Below, one piece after another: positions 42,797 through 46,588 of a stretch of DNA of 46,588 nt. The position numbers and the translations under genes are program-made. Source of the DNA: Gammaproteobacteria bacterium (GTDB lineage Bacteria > Pseudomonadota > Gammaproteobacteria > Pseudomonadales > Azotimanducaceae); contig DTZW01000019.1 of NCBI GenBank assembly GCA_012961165.1, positions 1 to 46,588 of the forward strand, written 5' to 3'. Numbering within the stretch: the stretch's first letter is position 1; each line of letters starts with the position of its first letter. Below the pieces are notes generated by a model that saw only the letters and a program-made list of their open reading frames with translations, was not told where the DNA came from and made no database searches.

Positions 42797-43717
42797 TCAG
42801 GCAGCTTTTGCATCCGGGCCGTTGATCACATTGCAGTTTTTGAATTCGTTAGCAAAGTAGTCGATAAAGCATCGTAGTTTCGATGGGAGGTGCCTACCCG
42901 GAGAATAAACCGCATGCACGTTCGATGGTGCGCATTGAAATTCTGTCAGGACCTCAACCAATTCGCCTGCAGCCACCTTGTCGCCTATCAGCCAGCGTGG
43001 TACCTGGGCAATTCCAAGTCCGTTTAAAAGAGCGCTGCGAAGTACCTCAGAATTGTTTGTCTGCAGGTTGCCTGACACCTTGATGTGGAGTGGTTCGCCA
43101 GATTCTCTGAAGGTGATGTGGCCGGGGCTGCCGAGGTCGGTATAGACCACGTAGTTGTGTTCTTTTAAGTCCCTGGGATGTCTTGGGACGCCATACTTTT
43201 TCAGATATTCGGGTGAGGCTGCAGCGGCGGTGGGACTTGCACACAACTTGCGGGCTACCAGGTTAGAGTCCCGCAGGTTCCCGATACGAAAGGCAATGTC
43301 GACCCCTTCTTCAATCAGGTCAACTACCCGATCGTTGAGGCTAATGTCGATCTTAATATCCGGGTACCGCGCAAAGAAATTCTCAAGCCTTGGCACTATA
43401 TGAAGCCGTCCGAAAGCGACCGCTGCCGTCACTCGCACCAGACCTTTTGGTTGCGTTTGCAGCAAGCCGACGTTCTGTTCTGCATCTTCCACATCCTGCA
43501 GAATGGCGACACAGCGCTCATAGTAATCAGAGCCGGTTTCCGTTAACCGTAAGCTTCGGGTGCTTCGATTCAGTAATTTTGCACCCAGCCAGGATTCCAG
43601 TTCGGCGATATTTTTGCTGACGGTGGGTTGTGTACTGTTCAGTTCTTTTGCGACGGCACTAAAGCTCCCGGTTTCAACAACACGAATGAACATGTTCATG
43701 GCGGACAGACGATCCAT
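42797..43717 (-). CDS. LysR-family transcriptional regulator (CrgA/AaeR/DmlR group)
   Basis: This 306-residue protein begins MDRLSAMNMFIRVVETGSFSAVAKELNSTQPTVSKNIAELESWLGAKLLNRSTRSLRLTETG, the short winged helix of the CrgA/AaeR-type LysR group, followed by the usual effector-binding fold. It is divergent from the peroxiredoxin-like gene at 43829 with 111 bp between starts, so that gene is its likely target. The effector is unknown. Confidence 0.93.
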   Translation of the reverse strand: MDRLSAMNMFIRVVETGSFSAVAKELNSTQPTVSKNIAELESWLGAKLLNRSTRSLRLTETGSDYYERCVAILQDVEDAEQNVGLLQTQPKGLVRVTAAVAFGRLHIVPRLENFFARYPDIKIDISLNDRVVDLIEEGVDIAFRIGNLRDSNLVARKLCASPTAAAASPEYLKKYGVPRHPRDLKEHNYVVYTDLGSPGHITFRESGEPLHIKVSGNLQTNNSEVLRSALLNGLGIAQVPRWLIGDKVAAGELVEVLTEFQCAPSNVHAVYSPGRHLPSKLRCFIDYFANEFKNCNVINGPDAKAA

Positions 43718-43828
43718 CGGCGAGACCTATTCCAAAAAAGAATAGAGTGTACCTAAAACCCGCTCATTAGCCATTATTAATGAATAGATTGCTGTAATGT
43801 CTTTCTTAAGACTACACATCCAGTAATA

Positions 43829-44524
43829 ATGTCGACCACAGAAGAGCGTAATAACAATAAAGACAACGAGATGGTCCAATCTGCTTTTCAGGACAAATTG
43901 ACTCAACTTCGTGCCAACAATTGCGAGGAACTGCCGACCCCGGAGCTCGCCATTTTGACCCGTACCATTACCAGGTTGCGGCGGGATAAAATGCATACCC
44001 GCTGTCTCCAGGTGGGCGAGACGGTCCCTGATTTTGAATTTATCGACGCTAACAATGTTAATCGTAAACTTTATGAAGTGCTCGAGAGTGGCCCCGTTAT
44101 TCTGAACTTTTTTCGCGGCTTGTGGTGCCCGTATTGTGAGACACAGATAGAGGCTTACGAAAATATTCAAGCTGAACTGACCAGGCTCGGGTGCGCCTAT
44201 TTTGCGATTTCTCCGCAACAGCCGCAGACGGCCGGTGAGCGGTCTGAAAGCTACCAGATAATTTTTGATCGCGATAATAAAATCGCCAAAGACTTTGGTA
44301 TTGTATATGGGCTTGAGCAGGTAGAAAGAAACCTGTTCGAAAGCTGGGGATTAATGTTGGATAAAGTGAACGGCAGCGATGGTCGGGAGTTGCCTGTCCC
44401 GGCGACCTTTATCGTCTGCAAGGACAGGACTATCGGCTATGAATACGTCGATGTTGACTTCAGGGCACGGTGCTGCCCGGAACAACTAATAGAAGAATTA
44501 AAATCCTTTTGTGATTGCCGTTAG
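43829..44524 (+). CDS. Peroxiredoxin-like (AhpC/TSA family) protein
   Basis: This 231-residue thioredoxin-fold protein has an N-terminal helical extension. Then come DFEFIDANNVNRKLYEVLESGPVILNFFRGLWCPYCETQIEAYENI, where the WCPYC pair is the redox site, and a late C-C pair (RARCCPEQL). The family contains peroxiredoxins and redox-like proteins that reduce peroxides or disulfides. The LysR regulator on the other strand suggests control by an oxidant or small ligand. No thioredoxin partner is in view. Confidence 0.9.
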   Translation: MSTTEERNNNKDNEMVQSAFQDKLTQLRANNCEELPTPELAILTRTITRLRRDKMHTRCLQVGETVPDFEFIDANNVNRKLYEVLESGPVILNFFRGLWCPYCETQIEAYENIQAELTRLGCAYFAISPQQPQTAGERSESYQIIFDRDNKIAKDFGIVYGLEQVERNLFESWGLMLDKVNGSDGRELPVPATFIVCKDRTIGYEYVDVDFRARCCPEQLIEELKSFCDCR

Positions 44525-44554
44525 TGGTGCAGCAGGCGCCGCTTCCAGGCGCGG

Positions 44555-45304
44555 CTAGGGCTTTTCGAACAGCAACGTAAACCGGTCAGTATTACCCGTC
44601 ACGCTTTTCCTTCCAACCTCGTGTCGTAGTTCGTCGTCAGGCTTGTAGTGCAGGTCGGAATAATCGACAAGCTTGAACCCAGCGGCCTGGACTTCCTTAA
44701 TTACCTGAACGGGGTCAATTCTTCTCCACACTTCAGCGCTGTCTGGCTGCATGTGTCTTCTTGTGTGATCCACGACAGCATATCGGCCACCTTTATTCAG
44801 GACCTCGAAGGCGGCTGCGTTTAGGTTAGCCCGGCCAGCAGCGTCAAAGTTGTGTACATTTCGAAAGGTAAGCACCATATCGAGCTTGCGGATACCGAAG
44901 CTGAACTCTGGCACAGTTGCGCGGCGTTCTTCTGCCGGTGATTGAGCAATACCGTCGAACGGGATGACTTCCGTTGTCGAAAATCCTGGTTTATCGGCAA
45001 TCATCGCACTGACGGAGTTGGTGCCGATCGACAGATACAATTTGCCTTTCTCCTCAAGCACGGGCCCCAGGATCTTTGTGTACCAACCGCTGCGTCCAGG
45101 CAGGAGTTCCAATACCTGCATATCGTCCTGCAGTCCAACGAAAGTCAGCACCTCTATGGGTTGACGGTTCCTGTCGCGTTCGCGATCGGCATCTGTTCGT
45201 CGGTCGTGATCGATGGCAGCTTGAATCTTAACTTCCATCGGTGTGGGTTCTGCTGCGCCAGCTAAAATCGAAAACGTCAGTGCAAATACCAGAAGCAGTC
45301 TCAT
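44555..45304 (-). CDS. Exported class I SAM-methyltransferase-like protein
   Basis: This 249-residue protein has an N-terminal signal peptide (MRLLLVFALTFSILAGAAE). A methyltransferase-like Rossmann fold follows: DMQVLELLPGRSGWYTKILGPVLEEKGKLY (motif I region), KLDMVLTFRNVHNFD, LNKGGRYAVVDHTRRH and AAGFKLVDYSDLHY. Exported methyltransferase-like proteins of this type recur in proteobacteria, but SAM is not known in the periplasm, so the activity is unclear. It converges with the peroxiredoxin-like gene. Confidence 0.9.
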   Translation of the reverse strand: MRLLLVFALTFSILAGAAEPTPMEVKIQAAIDHDRRTDADRERDRNRQPIEVLTFVGLQDDMQVLELLPGRSGWYTKILGPVLEEKGKLYLSIGTNSVSAMIADKPGFSTTEVIPFDGIAQSPAEERRATVPEFSFGIRKLDMVLTFRNVHNFDAAGRANLNAAAFEVLNKGGRYAVVDHTRRHMQPDSAEVWRRIDPVQVIKEVQAAGFKLVDYSDLHYKPDDELRHEVGRKSVTGNTDRFTLLFEKP

Positions 45305-45445
45305 CAGGACATCCTTTTAAAAAACACGGGGGGTTCTGTCTGCGCGGAATCCTAAAGCAAAGGCTATGCGCTGTCAGTAGAATCGAGCTTTTAACCGTGC
45401 CATAGTTCGAACAAGTTTTGAACGGGTTTCCCGAAAAGGCAGGTT

Positions 45446-46195
45446 ATGAAATTAAAACAGGTAGCCCTGGTTGCTGGTGAACTGGCCCCGGTGCGCGAGC
45501 AAATTTTTGACATTCTTGGACTTAAGGCCGACTACGACGATCCGGGCGTTGGAGCATTTGGTCTGTGCAATAGTGTAATGGCCATTGGCGAGACCTTTCT
45601 CGAAGTCGTTTGCCCAAAAGAAGAGGGGACAACAGCAGCCCGGTTGCTGGAACGTCGTGGTGGTGACGGTGGCTATATGGTGATTTCCCTGGTGGACAAC
45701 ATTAAGGGAGTTAGTAGGAGAATAGAGAATCTCCAGATGCGAAAAGTCTGGGAGGTCGATCGCGAAGAAGTCTCTGCTTTTCATGTTCACCCGAAAGATA
45801 TCGGCGCAGCGATTGTCTCCTTCGATGAAATGCGGCCCAGCGACGAATGGCTCTGGGCTGGGCCTGGCTGGCGCGACAGGAAGTCGAGCCATGTTGGGGA
45901 AATTACAGCGGTGGATGTGCAGGCTGATGACCCGGAGGCTATTGCGACCAAATGGGCTGCGGCTTTTGGTGGAAATTTCCACCTGGAAGGTGATGTTCTG
46001 CGGATGCCGCTTGATGACGGTGAGATCCGTTTTGTTGAGGCCGCTGATGGGCGCGGTGATGGCGTGGCTGCGGTTGAGTTTTCGGTGACAGATCGGTCAG
46101 CCATTATGACTGCCGCTGAAAATCACCAACTCAGTTGGTCTGGCAATGAGATTACGGTCTGTGGAACTCGCTTCAGGTTCCGGGACCTGGGATGA
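45446..46195 (+). CDS. VOC-superfamily (glyoxalase-like) protein
   Basis: This 249-residue protein has two related halves with glyoxalase/VOC strand patterns: MKLKQVALVAGELAPVREQIFDILGL, GETFLEVVCPKEEGTTAARLLERRGGDGGYMVISLVD, and VGEITAVDVQADDPEAIATKWAAAFGGNFHLEGDVLRMP. VOC proteins bind a metal and act on small molecules, or confer resistance by binding. The metal ligands and substrate are uncertain here. Single gene, no neighbour clue. Confidence 0.88.
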   Translation: MKLKQVALVAGELAPVREQIFDILGLKADYDDPGVGAFGLCNSVMAIGETFLEVVCPKEEGTTAARLLERRGGDGGYMVISLVDNIKGVSRRIENLQMRKVWEVDREEVSAFHVHPKDIGAAIVSFDEMRPSDEWLWAGPGWRDRKSSHVGEITAVDVQADDPEAIATKWAAAFGGNFHLEGDVLRMPLDDGEIRFVEAADGRGDGVAAVEFSVTDRSAIMTAAENHQLSWSGNEITVCGTRFRFRDLG

Positions 46196-46372
46196 TTTTC
46201 CTGTTTGGTGAGCGGCCTTGGGCGAAGACGACTCCGCTTGGCTCTAGATGTTGCGCAGTCTGTGATAGACAAGAGCGCCTTGCAGAACAGCGTGAACCAG
46301 GGGTTTGACAGACAAAAGCTAAACAAGGACACTAAAACGTATAATTAACCTTTTTAAACAAACCCGCTAGTT

Positions 46373-46588
46373 ATGCCCATCAGTAAGCTCTCAGAACTGC
46401 AGTCCAGGTTCCACAATTACCGTTTAGACAAGAGGGTTTTCCCGACCCCGCTTGTCCAGTCCTTAGTGCAATCGATGGAAGCGCGAGGCATCCGTGCAGA
46501 TATCAGTCTGGCTGGTACAGGCATCGACTTGTCCTTGGATCGGGTGACCTACCAGCAACGAATTGACCAGCTATCCAACATGCTTGAC
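46373..46588 (+). CDS. Hypothetical protein, cut by the right window edge
   Basis: An ATG at 46373 starts a frame open to the end of the window (72 codons): MPISKLSELQSRFHNYRLDK, then LVQSLVQSMEARGIRADISLAGTGI. I do not recognise it. A TATAAT sits at 46340-46345. The true length and function need the next sequence. Confidence 0.6.
   Translation, partial: MPISKLSELQSRFHNYRLDKRVFPTPLVQSLVQSMEARGIRADISLAGTGIDLSLDRVTYQQRIDQLSNMLD

Overview
The window looks like a chromosomal segment of a free-living, probably marine, gammaproteobacterium with intermediate GC. I infer this from the mix of an RND efflux operon, a MetX-type homoserine acyltransferase, PdxA, an IlvY-type LysR regulator, several acyl-CoA enzymes, an LLM-class oxidoreductase and a SIRT4-like sirtuin. 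No rRNA, tRNA, CRISPR array, integrase or intact insertion sequence was seen. The genus cannot be named from the sequence alone.

Region 1 (1-3.6 kb) is a leftward operon: a FadR/GntR regulator, a periplasmic adaptor and an RND pump cut by the window edge. Four 14-bp-phased FadR-type palindromes lie upstream of the regulator. Region 2 (3.6-10.3 kb) holds lipid-type genes (a cis-prenyltransferase, an LPG-synthase-like membrane protein, a CDP-alcohol phosphatidyltransferase), an NDUFA9-like NAD(P)-binding protein and the sirtuin. At least three decayed genes are mixed in: a flavin monooxygenase C-terminus, an amidohydrolase C-terminus and a membrane protein carrying a frameshift and an in-frame stop.

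Region 3 (10.3-20.3 kb) is a patchwork. A zinc-ribbon protein, an LLM oxidoreductase, a MORN/YwqK-like gene with a frameshift and a SnoaL-like protein precede a hybrid histidine kinase. The kinase lies between two ~200-bp direct repeats about 4.2 kb apart, next to an IS30 transposase remnant. A broken AT-rich short-chain dehydrogenase and a MATE exporter follow.

Region 4 (20.4-35.9 kb) is mostly intact metabolism. It has a DUF4397 lipoprotein, two acyl-CoA dehydrogenases, two enoyl-CoA hydratase/isomerase proteins, an M20 peptidase with FxsA, a TetR regulator, PdxA and an FAD-linked aldonolactone-type oxidase. Its most interesting element is a tight rightward cluster: alpha/beta hydrolase, enoyl-CoA hydratase, CbbQ/NorQ-type MoxR AAA+ ATPase, and a 1009-residue CbbO/NorD-type VWA protein. 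No Rubisco or nitric oxide reductase is in view.

Region 5 (35.9-46.6 kb) has MetX, an NrtS-like membrane protein, an IlvY-like regulator preceded by four 17-bp tandem repeats, and an AUDH-like cupin protein preceded by a 13-unit NAAT repeat. These are followed by an 805-residue membrane-anchored zinc-ribbon/helical-repeat protein, a second LysR divergent from a peroxiredoxin-like gene, an exported methyltransferase-like protein, a VOC protein and a gene cut by the right edge.
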